Assembly: GCA_934216155.1 (NCBI GenBank)
Contig: CAKQBK010000004.1
Coordinates: 1 to 64,000, forward strand
Direction of reading: 5' to 3'
From: an uncultured Dialister sp.
GTDB taxonomy: Bacteria > Bacillota > Negativicutes > Veillonellales > Dialisteraceae
Length of the DNA stretch: 64,000 nt
The notes beneath the pieces were generated by a model. The model made no database searches. It saw nothing but the letters and a program-made list of their open reading frames with translations, and was not told the origin of the DNA. A program made the position numbers and the translations under genes. This document shows positions 33,245 through 42,763 of this stretch, piece after piece. Position 1 is the first letter of the stretch. Each line of letters opens with the position of its first letter.

Positions 33245-33940
33245 TTATAACTGCACCGTTACAATAACTTCCGACCCAATCGCTTCTCCATCGGGGTTCT
33301 GGGCAGCCGAGAAGGTCCAGGATTTGACGCAATTTTCGGCGTATTTCGATAAGAGTTTGAAATCAGAAGCAGGGATATGGTCTGCCTTTTCGATTTCCGG
33401 TTTCCCTTCCATGGCTCCTGCGGCATTGATGTAGACTTTGACAGACAGCTCTGGATGATTATTTCTTTCTGCGGCGGCTCTCACTTCATCAGACATATCT
33501 TTCATGGGCTGGGCGGTCGGTGCTGCGGGGACGGCAATCATGGTGGACACGAAACGAATCGGTACCGATACGGTCATAGAAATGGCTTTTTCTCCCAATT
33601 TGGCCGGGCGGAAAGTCCAAGAATTGACAGATTCCATGGCGTATTGGTCCAGGATGATGGATCCAGAACTCTGAATCACTTCCGGATTGGCTGCATTGCC
33701 ATCTTCTGTGATGGTGAGCCGAAGCACTGCACTGGTGGAATGGGGCAGAGCCGCCATGGCATCATGGACAGCCTGATTCTGCGGTGCCATCTTTGTGGAT
33801 TTTACAGCCGGCGGTGTCTGCTGTTCCGCTGTCAGAGGCGCACCATCTTTGCCTAAGTAGTAGCCTTCCTGAGGAACGGCGGCTGAAGCAGAGGCACAAA
33901 GTGCCAGAGATAAAGAAAGAGCAAGCCATACTTTTTTCAT
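33245..33940 (-). CDS. Secreted protein with two TonB C-terminal-like domains
   Basis: A 231-residue protein with a signal peptide (about residues 1-20). Two successive domains of similar design, about residues 65-130 and 160-231, each have a VLRLTITEDG or SVKVYINAAG strand and end with a VNSWTFRPA or VKSWTFSAA motif, typical of TonB/TolA C-terminal domains. There is no membrane anchor and no proline-rich linker as in true TonB. It may bind TonB boxes or other envelope partners in the periplasm. GAAAGGATATTCTT precedes the ATG. Confidence 0.75.
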   Translation of the reverse strand: MKKVWLALSLSLALCASASAAVPQEGYYLGKDGAPLTAEQQTPPAVKSTKMAPQNQAVHDAMAALPHSTSAVLRLTITEDGNAANPEVIQSSGSIILDQYAMESVNSWTFRPAKLGEKAISMTVSVPIRFVSTMIAVPAAPTAQPMKDMSDEVRAAAERNNHPELSVKVYINAAGAMEGKPEIEKADHIPASDFKLLSKYAENCVKSWTFSAAQNPDGEAIGSEVIVTVQL

Positions 33941-33994
33941 AAGAATATCCTTTCATTTGATAATAGCGATAAACATTGGAGATAATTAGCAGAT

Positions 33995-34500
33995 ATTCGC
34001 TGGTGGTTACAGGTTTCTCAAGGTTCTAAGGGTTCTCAAGTTTCTCAGGTTTCTCGAATGTGCTGATATGCGCTAGCGATCACATCTCATTTGAGACACG
34101 TAAGAACCTGTAGAACTCTTAGCACCTTTTTCGCAAAAGGAATCACTGCATATTTCGCTTCATTTAAAGGGTGAGATACCTGCTATAGGATCCCTTTCTG
34201 GAAAATTGTAACATCTCTTATATAAATATAATGATTTACTTATTCATTTTAATGAAAGATTCGCTGGATTGCAATAGGGAAGATATGATGTTGTTATGCT
34301 AAGGGATAGAATGAATAGGCATAATTTCGCTAGTGCTGACAGGTTGCTCAAGTTTCTAAGGTTTCTAAGGGTCCCCGAATGTGCTGACAGACGCTAGCGT
34401 CATTAGCCCATTCGAGAAACCTGAGAAACCTTAGTAGCCTGAGTAACCTTTGTATTAGCAGAAATCATCGTATATTTCGCTTAACTTAGCGGCATTGCCT
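33995..34500. repeat. Two P3 palindromes in a gene-free region
   Basis: P3 at 33998-34135 and 34335-34460, both with GGTTTCTCAAGG-type arms around GCTAGCG cores; the second also has the right-flank text seen at bases 20-75. AT-rich sequence lies between. No gene is seen in 33941-34602. Confidence 0.78.
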
Positions 34501-34602
34501 GAAGGGGGCACTGTCCTACGGAACTATCATCTGTATTTAAATACGGTTTGATGCTAGGTTTTATTGATGGGAAAATGGTATTTCTAAGGTGGGAAGTTTG
34601 AG

Positions 34603-35808
34603 TTATATATTTGTATTTTCTAAGAAAAAATCAAATAGATTTTGATGGATAATGCCATTGTCTGTAAGGGGAATAGGATCCATGGTAATGAGGTATTTGG
34701 GGTAATTATCATTAATTTTATAAAATGGAGCGGTTTCGCGTTGTAAGACTTTTTCATCCATGACAGACAAAGATACTTGGTAATAACGGATATCCGCTCC
34801 TTTGGTAGCAACAAAATCTACTTCCAATGAATTGTAGAGACCGGTAGAAATGGTATATCCTCGGCGCAATAATTCTAAAAATACCAAGTTTTCGATCACA
34901 TGTCCTATATTTCCTCCTCGGAAACCGATAAGCTGATTTCGAATGCCTAAGTCAGCTACATAGTACTTGCCGTTTGTGCGAAGTCGTTCTTTACCGCGGA
35001 TATCATAGCGTTCGCATTGGTAAAGCACAAAGGCATTGACCATTTGCGTGAGATAGTTGTCTATAGTATCGGAACGAATGGATGAGCCTTGCGATTTTAG
35101 GGTATTAGCTATAGAGTTAGCAGAAAGAGGATTTCCTATATTTTCCATAATAAATTTGGCAACTTTAAGAAATACGCCTTCATTTCTGATGTTACCACGA
35201 ATGATAATATCCCTGGCAAAAATAGAGTCAAAAAGACCGCTATTGATGGTGTCTATCAAGGAAGAATCTTTTGTCAAAGCGACTGCAGGGAAAGAACCGA
35301 TTTGCAGGTATTCTTGGAATGCCTGCTCTTTTTGGGTCAAGTCATAACCACGGAAGGTCATAAATTCAGCGAACGATAGGGGATAGACCTTGATTTCTAT
35401 GTAACGACCGGTGATATAGGTCAAGTATTCACCAGAAAATAACCGGGAATTGGAACCAGTGACATAAATGTCTAGGGGAAATGTATTCTTAAGGCCATTG
35501 ATGACTTTGGCCCATTCTTCTAACTCCTGTACTTCATCCATAAGTAAGTAGTAGGTTTCTGTTGGAGTTTTGATTCGTTCTTGGAGGTAATCGTAAAGAG
35601 CATCGACCTTTTCTAAGGGATAAGATGTGATTTTTTCATAACTGATATGAATGATATGGTCGGTAGATACGCCTTCGGACAGGAGATAGTTCTTATAAAG
35701 TTGTAGTAATGTGGATTTTCCTGAACGTCGAATGCCGGTGATGATCTTGATAAAATCTGTATGGCGCGCTCTAATTAGTTGATTGAGATAATATGGGCGA
35801 TTGATCAT
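34603..35808 (-). CDS. AAA ATPase with DUF4143-type C-terminal domain
   Basis: A 401-residue protein of the ATPase_AAA_14/DUF4143 type common in gut bacteria. Walker A is GIRRSGKST with K31; the Walker B region YYLLMDEVQELEEW is near residue 95, and VTGSNSRLFSG follows. The C-terminal half has the nuclease-like GRGYT...SLEVDFVATKG motif usual in DUF4143. The physiological role of the family is unknown; defence or transposon-associated roles have been proposed for relatives. The start at 35808 follows CAGGAGGTTACT. Confidence 0.88.
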   Translation of the reverse strand: MINRPYYLNQLIRARHTDFIKIITGIRRSGKSTLLQLYKNYLLSEGVSTDHIIHISYEKITSYPLEKVDALYDYLQERIKTPTETYYLLMDEVQELEEWAKVINGLKNTFPLDIYVTGSNSRLFSGEYLTYITGRYIEIKVYPLSFAEFMTFRGYDLTQKEQAFQEYLQIGSFPAVALTKDSSLIDTINSGLFDSIFARDIIIRGNIRNEGVFLKVAKFIMENIGNPLSANSIANTLKSQGSSIRSDTIDNYLTQMVNAFVLYQCERYDIRGKERLRTNGKYYVADLGIRNQLIGFRGGNIGHVIENLVFLELLRRGYTISTGLYNSLEVDFVATKGADIRYYQVSLSVMDEKVLQRETAPFYKINDNYPKYLITMDPIPLTDNGIIHQNLFDFFLENTNI

Positions 35809-35858
35809 AGTAACCTCCTGAAAGAAATTTTCTCTATTATACAATAAAAAAGCCCATG

Positions 35859-35902
35859 AAATCAAAAGTTTTTGCTCCTATAGGAGCAAAAACTTTTGAT
35901 TT
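35859..35902. terminator. Perfect 44-base palindrome, probable terminator
   Basis: Each 22-base arm reads AAATCAAAAGTTTTTGCTCC plus TA; there is no loop. It lies between the carboxypeptidase stop and the ATPase start, on the same strand. It could terminate the former or be bound as an operator for the latter. Confidence 0.6.
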
Positions 35903-35930
35903 TATAGACTTTTTTCCTTTATACCGTAAA

Positions 35931-36737
35931 TCATTTTTGAGAAATGGAAGAAAAACCATAATCCAAAAGGGCAGCGGCTTCTGCAAAACGGGTGTCGAAG
36001 TCATTGGAGTGCATGACTACTACGATGAGTGTTTGATTATCCCGCGTGGCGGCCGCAGCGAGGCAGCCTCTGGCGGCACGGGTGTAACCGGTCTTAATGC
36101 CAATGCAGCCGGGATACTGGTAGAGCAGTTCATTGGTGTTTTCGCAATAGAGATTTTTCACTGGCCGTTCATAGTGGATTTGTTTGGCTTTGGTGGAAAC
36201 GATGTCTCTGAATTTTTTATTCTTCAGTCCATACTGGGCAATCTTTGCCATATCTTGGGCTGTGGAATAATGATTTTCATCGGGCATACCATTGGCGTTG
36301 ACGAAATGGGTGTCTGCGCAGCCGATGGATTTAGCTTTGGCGTTCATCATATCGGCGAAATGGTTCACATTGCCGCCGATGGCTTCAGCAATGGCGGTGG
36401 CGGCCCCATTGTCAGAAATCAGCATCATCTGACAGGTGAGATCTCCCAGGCGAATCCATTCTCCGCCGTAAAGAGCGGTAGATTCTACATTGGCAGCATG
36501 ATTGCTGATGGTGACCATGTGGTAGGGATCACCTTTTTCCAAAGCCAGAATGCAAGTCATCATTTTTGTCATGCTGGCAGGGTATTCTCGTTTATTTCCA
36601 TTCTTTTCATAGAGCACCTTCCCACTTTTGGCATCCATGACTATGGCCGCATCGGCAGAAATCTCCGGCGGGGCAGCGTAGGAAAGGGAAATGGTGGAAA
36701 GAAGAAACATGAGACATAAGACTATTTTTTGTAACAT
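35931..36737 (-). CDS. Serine-type D-Ala-D-Ala carboxypeptidase (S11, DacF-like)
   Basis: A 268-residue penicillin-binding protein that trims the terminal D-Ala of peptidoglycan stem peptides. The three motifs are SMTK (S55, K58), SDN (S108, N110) and KTG (215-217). A signal peptide ends near SYA (residue 21). The start at 36737 follows AAAGGAG; a longer frame to 36866 runs into repeat sequence. It lacks the C-terminal beta domain and amphipathic anchor of PBP5, so it is a compact S11 enzyme that may be soluble in the periplasm. Confidence 0.9.
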   Translation of the reverse strand: MLQKIVLCLMFLLSTISLSYAAPPEISADAAIVMDAKSGKVLYEKNGNKREYPASMTKMMTCILALEKGDPYHMVTISNHAANVESTALYGGEWIRLGDLTCQMMLISDNGAATAIAEAIGGNVNHFADMMNAKAKSIGCADTHFVNANGMPDENHYSTAQDMAKIAQYGLKNKKFRDIVSTKAKQIHYERPVKNLYCENTNELLYQYPGCIGIKTGYTRAARGCLAAAATRDNQTLIVVVMHSNDFDTRFAEAAALLDYGFSSISQK

Positions 36738-36756
36738 AAACAAAGCTCCTTTTTGA

Positions 36757-37086
36757 TAGTTAGGAGTGAGGAGTGAGGAGTGAAGGCCGGCGAGCCCTCG
36801 CATTGCTCTTAGAACGATTGGATTCAAGTCGCGTGATTTCTTTTTATATAGCTTGCCGAAATTCAAAAATGGATAGAGGCAAGTTTCACGTGAAACGGTA
36901 TATGCAGAAGTTATACGAAAACAGTATCCTCATAACCTTTTGTAACCTTTTTAACCTTGATGTTAGCGATAGCAGGAAATATTCTATAGAAGAAATCAGC
37001 AGAATAGTAACCTTATAATAATGGGGCGCTTTATAAGTTGTGCGCCCCTTCCACCACTCTTCACTCCTCATTCCTAACTCCTCACT
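36757..37086. repeat. Composite repeat P1-P4-(parS)-P2-P1
   Basis: P1 arm (36757-36785), P4 hairpin with slightly decayed ends (36786-36860), a 14-base perfect parS core GTTTCACGTGAAAC (36883-36896), P2 (36898-37015), then P1 hairpin and arm. It has the module order of 22453-22880, inverted. Confidence 0.82.
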
Positions 37087-37092
37087 CAAATA

Positions 37093-37130
37093 AAAGAGCC
37101 CATACCGGGTAGCATGGGCTCTTTGTTTTT
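37093..37130 (-). terminator. Terminator of the purine permease gene
   Basis: AGAGCCCAT/ATGGGCTCT stem with A- and T-rich flanks. Confidence 0.88.
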
Positions 37131-37147
37131 TAGAGATTAATCTCTAA

Positions 37148-38542
37148 TCATAAGAAAATATATTTCAGTATGAAGACGACGGTCAGGCCCATCATGAGGG
37201 GGCTGACTTTTTCTGTTTTTCCTGCAATGAGGTTGATGATGGTGTAGGAAATAACGCCAAATGCGATGCCTTCTGCGATGGAGTAAGCGAATGGCATAGC
37301 GATGACAGCCAGGTAGCAAGGAATGGCTTCGGTCATATCGTTGAAGTCAATGCCAGCTACGGCGGTGAACATCAGGAACCCTACGGTGATCAGGGCCGGT
37401 GCGGTGGCAAATGCCGGGATGGCCATGAAGAATGGGGAGAAGAACAGAGACAGCAGGAAGAGAACGGCTACGGTGACAGCGGTGAGACCGGTGCGGCCCC
37501 CTTCGGAAACGCCGGCAGCACTTTCTACATAGGTGGTGGTGGTGGAAACGCCTAGCACAGAACCGATGGAAGTCGCTACAGCATCGGCCATGAGAGCACC
37601 TTTGATGCGAGGCAGTTTTCCATCTGCATCGAGCATATTGGCCTTGGAAGATACACCAATCAGTGTGCCCAGGGTATCGAAGATATCAACAAAGAGGAAA
37701 GCCAGGAGGACCACTACGAAATTGAAGGTAGCCACCTGAGAGAAATCCAGTTCCAGAAAGAGAGGAGACAGGCTAGCTGGTGTGAAAGAAGCCAGACCAT
37801 TGGACAGATTCGGCAAGGTGCTGAATGCGCCTTTGGACGGATCCGGCACATAGAGACCAGATACTTCACAAAGAATGCCCAAAATCCAGGTGAAGAGAAT
37901 GCCCCAAAGGATATTTCCCTTTACTTTTTTCACCATCAGGATGCCAGTGAAAAGAACGCCTAAGATAGCCAGCACCACGGTGATACCGGTGGTCTGGAAG
38001 GTGCCATCCGTGAGAGCGCCTTTGAAAGAAAATAGAGAAATTTTGGTCGCTGGGTTAGCCACAATGATCTGAGCGCCGCAGAGACCGATGAAGGCAATGA
38101 AGAGACCAATGCCGGCAGAAACAGCTCGTTTCAGATTCAGCGGAATGGCGTTGAAGATGGCTTCACGCACATTGGTGAGGGAGAGAATGATGAAAATCAT
38201 CCCTTCCACGAAAACAGCAGCCAGTGCCATTTCCCAAGTGTAACCCATCTGCTGCACCACGGTGAATGCGAAGAACGCATTGAGCCCCATGCCCGGTGCC
38301 AAAGCAAATGGATAATTGGCAAAGACCGCCATGAGAATGGTACCGATGAAGCCCGCAATAGCGGTAGCTGTCAGCACAGCCCCCTTGTCCATGCCGGTGG
38401 TGCTCATGATACTGGGGTTGACCGCCAGAATGTACGCCATGGTCATAAATGTAGTAATACCTGCCATTATTTCCGTTTTCACAGAAGTACCGTTTTCACT
38501 AAGGTGGAAAACTCGCTCCAAAAGCCCCGAATCCTTTTCCAT
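37148..38542 (-). CDS. NCS2/AzgA-type purine permease (PbuG-like)
   Basis: A 464-residue carrier for hypoxanthine, guanine or adenine. TSVKTEIMAGITTFMTMAYILAVNP is the family opening, and FALAPGMGLNAFFAFTVV carries the TM3 motif. It has about 12-14 segments. GAAAGGAGTTTGTT precedes the ATG. No purine riboswitch is recognisable in the short leader. It sits alone, between a terminator and a P2 palindrome. Confidence 0.92.
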   Translation of the reverse strand: MEKDSGLLERVFHLSENGTSVKTEIMAGITTFMTMAYILAVNPSIMSTTGMDKGAVLTATAIAGFIGTILMAVFANYPFALAPGMGLNAFFAFTVVQQMGYTWEMALAAVFVEGMIFIILSLTNVREAIFNAIPLNLKRAVSAGIGLFIAFIGLCGAQIIVANPATKISLFSFKGALTDGTFQTTGITVVLAILGVLFTGILMVKKVKGNILWGILFTWILGILCEVSGLYVPDPSKGAFSTLPNLSNGLASFTPASLSPLFLELDFSQVATFNFVVVLLAFLFVDIFDTLGTLIGVSSKANMLDADGKLPRIKGALMADAVATSIGSVLGVSTTTTYVESAAGVSEGGRTGLTAVTVAVLFLLSLFFSPFFMAIPAFATAPALITVGFLMFTAVAGIDFNDMTEAIPCYLAVIAMPFAYSIAEGIAFGVISYTIINLIAGKTEKVSPLMMGLTVVFILKYIFL

Positions 38543-38644
38543 AACAAACTCCTTTCAAAATCATGGAACTGAAAATGTTGAAATCATTCCTATTATATGA
38601 TTTTTGCAAAATAGTAGCAAGAAAAAATGAAGAGGAACATGGTT

Positions 38645-38905
38645 GACAACTCTTAAGCCTATAAAAGGTTATCAGTGCTGCTAAAGTTTGATTCATTGGT
38701 TATTATAGACGTTGTCAAAGGGTTATTATTTTGCTACTTTCATTAGAGTCATACAATCTATTATCGCAAGCATCAAGGTTATAAAAGGTTATGAGAATAT
38801 GGTATTCCCATAACCTTTTATAACCTTTTTAACCTTGATCCTAGCGATAGCAGGCCATGTTTCACAGAAGAAGTCAGCAGAATAATAACCTTTTATATCG
38901 CTTGA
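38645..38905. repeat. P2 palindrome
   Basis: Outer GGTTATTATTTTGCT / CAGCAGAATAATAACC and inner ATCGCAAGCATCAAGG / CCTTGATCCTAGCGAT arms around GGTTATAAAAGGTTATG. It fills the divergent gap between the purine permease and the radical SAM gene. Confidence 0.84.
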
Positions 38906-38959
38906 ACCCCTTTCTTCACCTTGTTACAATAAAGGTACTACATGAAAGAAGGAAGAGTT

Positions 38960-39865
38960 ATGAGTCTATGCAATCTATGCCCTCGGGCATGTAAAGTCAA
39001 TAGAAAAGAGAGCCTCGGAAGTGAAGGCTCTCTGGGGTATTGTCAAAGTGGGATGTTGCCGGTGATTTCCCGGGCGGCGCTGCACCATTGGGAAGAACCG
39101 TGTATTGCTGGCACCCGTGGGGCTGGGACGGTGTTCTTTGCAGGGTGCAATTTGTCTTGCGTGTATTGTCAGAACTATGATATTTCAGAACGTCGAAAAG
39201 GCATCGAAGTATCGGTGGAAAGACTGCGGGAGATTTATTTCGAACTGATCGCCCAAGGGGCACACAACATCGACTTGGTGACGCCTACCCATTATACCCA
39301 CGCGATTTTTCAAAGTTTACGGGACCCGCTTCCAGTGCCGGTGGTGTATAACTGCGGCGGCTATGAAAGCGTGCACACCGTGGCTTTTCTCCGAAAGAAA
39401 GTGCAGTGCTGGCTGCCGGATTTGAAATATTACGATTCTGGTATTTCCAAGAAATACAGCGATGCACCGGACTACTTTAACAAAGCCACCGCGGCCATTG
39501 AGCAAATGTTTCGCCAGACCGGTCCTTATGAAATTGGTGAAGATGGGATTCTTCAAAAAGGGGTTCTCATTCGTCATCTCATTCTGCCGGGACAAGTGGA
39601 AGATACGAAACGGATCCTGGAATACGTGGCGGACACCTTTGCGCCCGGCGATGTACTTTTCAGTCTCATGCGGCAGTATACGCCTTACGGACGGGCCAAC
39701 GAATTCCCGGAAATCAATCGGAAAATCACCGATGAAGAATACGAAGCATGCGAATCCTATATAGAAGAACTGGGCATCATCGATGGATACGTGCAGCAAA
39801 AAGAAAGCTCCGATAAAGCCTTCATTCCCACCTTTGATGGGACAGGGGTTTTGAAAAAGCGATGA
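38960..39865 (+). CDS. PflX-like radical SAM protein (COG1313)
   Basis: A 301-residue radical SAM protein related to pyruvate-formate-lyase activating enzymes but of the uncharacterised PflX group. The cluster cysteines are C63, C67 and C70 (GCNLSCVYCQNYD). An extra N-terminal set C4, C7, C11 and C28 may bind a second cluster or zinc. PDLKYYDSGISKKYS and RHLILPGQVED follow. The start at 38960 has AAGGAAG upstream; 38942 is also in frame. No glycyl-radical enzyme is nearby, so the target is unknown. Confidence 0.85.
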   Translation: MSLCNLCPRACKVNRKESLGSEGSLGYCQSGMLPVISRAALHHWEEPCIAGTRGAGTVFFAGCNLSCVYCQNYDISERRKGIEVSVERLREIYFELIAQGAHNIDLVTPTHYTHAIFQSLRDPLPVPVVYNCGGYESVHTVAFLRKKVQCWLPDLKYYDSGISKKYSDAPDYFNKATAAIEQMFRQTGPYEIGEDGILQKGVLIRHLILPGQVEDTKRILEYVADTFAPGDVLFSLMRQYTPYGRANEFPEINRKITDEEYEACESYIEELGIIDGYVQQKESSDKAFIPTFDGTGVLKKR

Positions 39866-40085
39866 GCAATGAGGAATGAGAAATGAGGAATTAGGAATGG
39901 TGGTGGCGGCGCACAACTTATAAAGCGCCGCAAAAATATATAAATGAAGGTTAGCCCTTCGGGCAGGTTATTATTCTACGGCTTCCTTTTTCTTAACATG
40001 GAAGAGAAAGGGCTAGATAAAAGGTTAAAAGGGTTATGGGAATACCGGATTTCCCATAACCCTTTTATAACCTTTTATAATCTTT
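39866..40085. repeat. P1 element and P2 palindrome
   Basis: P1 at 39866-39932 (GCGGCGC..GCGCCGC, loop ACAACTTATAAA) followed by P2 (39968-40085), which has only its right half well mirrored. It lies between convergent genes. Confidence 0.78.
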
Positions 40086-40137
40086 TGACAATGAACTCGG
40101 TTGAGTGATTCTCTATGGGAGCATGGAGGATACCCTT

Positions 40138-40524
40138 TTACTTCCTTGCTTCCGCCTTCTCCATAAACGGTCCAGCCAATACCACAAATCTCGTATGTTC
40201 TGCTTCGCCGATGTCTCCTGCTTCGTCGCGTGCGGTGATGTGGAAGGAAATTTTCTTTCCTTTTACTTCTGTGACCGTAGCGGTGGCGGTGATGCGTTTT
40301 CCTGGAAGGGTCGGGGCTTTGTGGGTGAGGCCGATGAAGCCCCCTACGGTGGTTTCGTCTCCGGCCAGGCCTTCTTTCAAGGCATCGCATGCTGCTTCTT
40401 CCATGAGAGCAGACAGGACAGGGGTGGCAAGGACAGGAAGGGATCCGCTTTTGACTACTTTAGCGGTTTCAGTTTCAGATACAATGCGAGTGGCGGTGCC
40501 GGTCATTCCGATGGTGATGGTCAT
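40138..40524 (-). CDS. Hotdog-fold thioesterase (FlK-like)
   Basis: A 128-residue protein of the fluoroacetyl-CoA thioesterase-like group. ATPVLSALMEEAACDALKEGL carries the helix with the glutamate used by hotdog thioesterases, and VGGFIGLTHKAPTLPGKRITATATVTEV follows. It probably hydrolyses a short acyl-CoA in the cytoplasm; the fluoro-specific role is not implied. AAAAGGAGAAAATT precedes the ATG. Single gene. Confidence 0.82.
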   Translation of the reverse strand: MTITIGMTGTATRIVSETETAKVVKSGSLPVLATPVLSALMEEAACDALKEGLAGDETTVGGFIGLTHKAPTLPGKRITATATVTEVKGKKISFHITARDEAGDIGEAEHTRFVVLAGPFMEKAEARK

Positions 40525-40589
40525 AATTTTCTCCTTTTACGTAATGTGTCATTTGATATGGCAACAGAGGAATAAAGGGTATAGTAGCA

Positions 40590-40915
40590 AGATTTCATTT
40601 GAAACAACTGATAAGAGACGAATGGAGTAAAGGTTATTATACTGCCATGCTCTTTTTGGCAACATACAGAGTATGCCTGTAGTGGATAGGTTACAAGGGT
40701 TATGAAACAACCATATCAGATAGTGAGAATAGGAAAGCATACTCCTTATTTGTCTATTCTACCACGAATTTTTATTTCTATCACTTTTAGAAGGATTTAT
40801 ACATATATGTTATAATATAAAAATATTATGTGGGGAAGTTGGTAAGAGCGTACATAATGCGTGATAGACGGAAAAATATTCCCAGTCACTAGTCTACTAG
40901 TTACCAGTACATTCT
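40590..40915. repeat. Partial P2 and P6 repeats
   Basis: Bases 40628-40705 hold the left half of a P2 element (AAGGTTATTATACTGCC, then GGTTACAAGGGTTATG). P6 words lie at about 40883-40912 (CAGTCACTAGTCTACTAG). A TATAAT at 40811-40816 may belong to the mltG promoter. Confidence 0.65.
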
Positions 40916-40943
40916 TACTAACAGGGAGAATATTTCGAGGTGC

Positions 40944-42002
40944 ATGTTGGAAGAGAAGAAGACAGAGAAATCGGAGCCCCGGCAGGGGGAGAAGAACCGT
41001 ATAAACAAGACCACCCTTTCTCTGGGGTTGGGGCTTCTATGTGCCGCTTTGGTCGGGACAGGGGTGTATTTCTACAGCTTTGACCATGTGAATCTTCACG
41101 GCAAGGCCCATGTCCGCATTGCCCAGGAGGCCACGGGCCATGACATTGCGAGCCTATTGGAGAAAAAAGGGGTCATTCGCAGTGCGGCCATATTCAACCT
41201 CTATGCCCGGATCACCGGGGAAGGAAATAAGCTGCAGAGCGGCAATTATACCCTGGACCAGGGCATTACGGTGAAGCAAGCCCTGTCGGAGCTGAAAAAC
41301 GGGAAAACCGACGCGGTGATGGTGACCGTGCCGGAAGGCTATACGGTGCACCAGATCGCAGGGCTGCTCCAGCAGGCAGGCCTTCCGGGCGGAGATGATT
41401 TCGAAGATGTGGCGTCCACCTATGGCCCTTTGAAATACCAGTATGGGCCTATCGCGTCGCCTGTGAAAGCGGAAGGGTTCCTGTTTGCGGACACCTATAG
41501 CATTCCGGTGGAATATTCGGCCAAGCAGATTTGCGACCTGATGTACAAACACACCGATGAAATGCTGACTGACAACATTCGGAAGCGAGCAGCGGCGAAA
41601 CATATGACGCTCCATAGTCTGGTGACTTTGGCGTCCATGGTGGAACGGGAAGCCCGTTTCAAAGAAGACCAAGTGCCCATTGCTTCGGTGATGTTGAAAC
41701 GACTCCAAGTGGGAATGCCTCTTCAAATTGACGCCACCATCCAGTATGCGTTGGGCGAGCAAAAGGAAGAACTCACCATCCAGGATACGAAACTGGATTC
41801 TCCTTACAACACGTACACCCACACAGGACTGCCGCCGGGCCCCATCGGAAGTCCTGGCATCGATGCCATCGAAGCGGTGCTGGCCGCCGAGCCGGGAGAA
41901 TACCTGTACTATGTAGCCCAAGCCGATGGACACCATGTATTTACCAAAACCTACGAAGAACATCAAACAGAGACGGAGAATATTTATGGCTCAAGTTCCT
42001 GA
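40944..42002 (+). CDS. mltG: Endolytic murein transglycosylase MltG
   Basis: A 352-residue YceG-like lytic transglycosylase that cuts nascent peptidoglycan strands. There is a cytoplasmic N-terminus, one membrane segment (about residues 25-45), a LysM-like region, and the catalytic glutamate E234 in LASMVEREARF. The TGLPPGPIGSPGIDAIEA motif near the end is diagnostic. Its last 17 bases overlap trmR, and the cluster mltG-trmR-U32 is conserved in related Firmicutes. Confidence 0.94.
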   Translation: MLEEKKTEKSEPRQGEKNRINKTTLSLGLGLLCAALVGTGVYFYSFDHVNLHGKAHVRIAQEATGHDIASLLEKKGVIRSAAIFNLYARITGEGNKLQSGNYTLDQGITVKQALSELKNGKTDAVMVTVPEGYTVHQIAGLLQQAGLPGGDDFEDVASTYGPLKYQYGPIASPVKAEGFLFADTYSIPVEYSAKQICDLMYKHTDEMLTDNIRKRAAAKHMTLHSLVTLASMVEREARFKEDQVPIASVMLKRLQVGMPLQIDATIQYALGEQKEELTIQDTKLDSPYNTYTHTGLPPGPIGSPGIDAIEAVLAAEPGEYLYYVAQADGHHVFTKTYEEHQTETENIYGSSS

Positions 42003-42624
42003 TATAGTAAAACAAGTATTGCAAGAATTAGAAATAGAAGCACAGCGGGACCAGGTGCCCATCATTCGCGGTCCAGAACGGGAACTGCTTCTGCAAGCCG
42101 CGGAGAAAGCCAAGCCGAAGCGGATTTTGGAAATAGGCACCGCCATTGGCTATTCCACCTTACTGCTGGCCTCCCATTTCCCGGAAGCAGAAATAGACAC
42201 CCTGGAAATCGATCCCAAGCGACACGAAAGAGCGACCCAAGTGATGCAGAAAGTCGGCTATGACCAGCGGGTTCATTGTCATTTAGGCGATGCGGCAGAA
42301 CTTTTGCCACAGATGCATGGCCCTTATGATTTCTTATATTTAGACGGCCCGAAAGGACAATACCTCCGGCAACTGAAAGTGATCGAACCGCAACTCTCCG
42401 CTTCTGCGGTGATTGCCGCCGACAACGTCCTCTTCCGCGGCCTTGTACAAAGCAAAGACCCGGTCCCCCATCGCTATCGAACCCTAGTCATGCGGCTCAG
42501 GGAATATATCTCCTACGTAAGCGAGATGTACGATACCCATATTTATGTGGAGGGAGACGGACTGGCAATTAGTGAGAAGTTAGAAGTGAGAAGAGAAAAG
42601 TTAGGAATTAGGAGTGAGGAGTGA
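41986..42624 (+). CDS. trmR: SAM-dependent O-methyltransferase (TrmR-like)
   Basis: A 212-residue class I methyltransferase with ILEIGTAIGYSTLLLA as SAM motif I and DFLYLDGPKGQY as the metal/catalytic region. It resembles YrrM/TrmR, which methylates 5-hydroxyuridine at tRNA position 34. That fits the U32 protein downstream, whose relatives (TrhP) make the hydroxyuridine. The start at 41986 (MAQVPDIVKQ) lies within the mltG end. The last ~20 residues (from LAISEKLEVRREKLG) are read from a P1 arm, so the normal end has been extended by repeat sequence. Confidence 0.88.
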   Translation: MAQVPDIVKQVLQELEIEAQRDQVPIIRGPERELLLQAAEKAKPKRILEIGTAIGYSTLLLASHFPEAEIDTLEIDPKRHERATQVMQKVGYDQRVHCHLGDAAELLPQMHGPYDFLYLDGPKGQYLRQLKVIEPQLSASAVIAADNVLFRGLVQSKDPVPHRYRTLVMRLREYISYVSEMYDTHIYVEGDGLAISEKLEVRREKLGIRSEE

Positions 42625-42715
42625 GGAGTGGTGGCTGCAAGCCCCATCGAATTACTCTTATACCGCAAGGCAACTATGGTATAGCAAACCAATCTATATG
42701 GCTTGCAGAAATGGT
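42562..42715. repeat. P1 arm and P4 hairpin
   Basis: GTTAGAAGTGAGAAG-type arm beginning inside trmR, leading to a decayed P4 hairpin (GCAAGCC...GGCTTGC, 42633-42707). Confidence 0.75.
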
Positions 42716-42763
42716 TATCGGTAAGTGTCATGTTTCATTTATATGGAAATAAAGAGGGATAAC

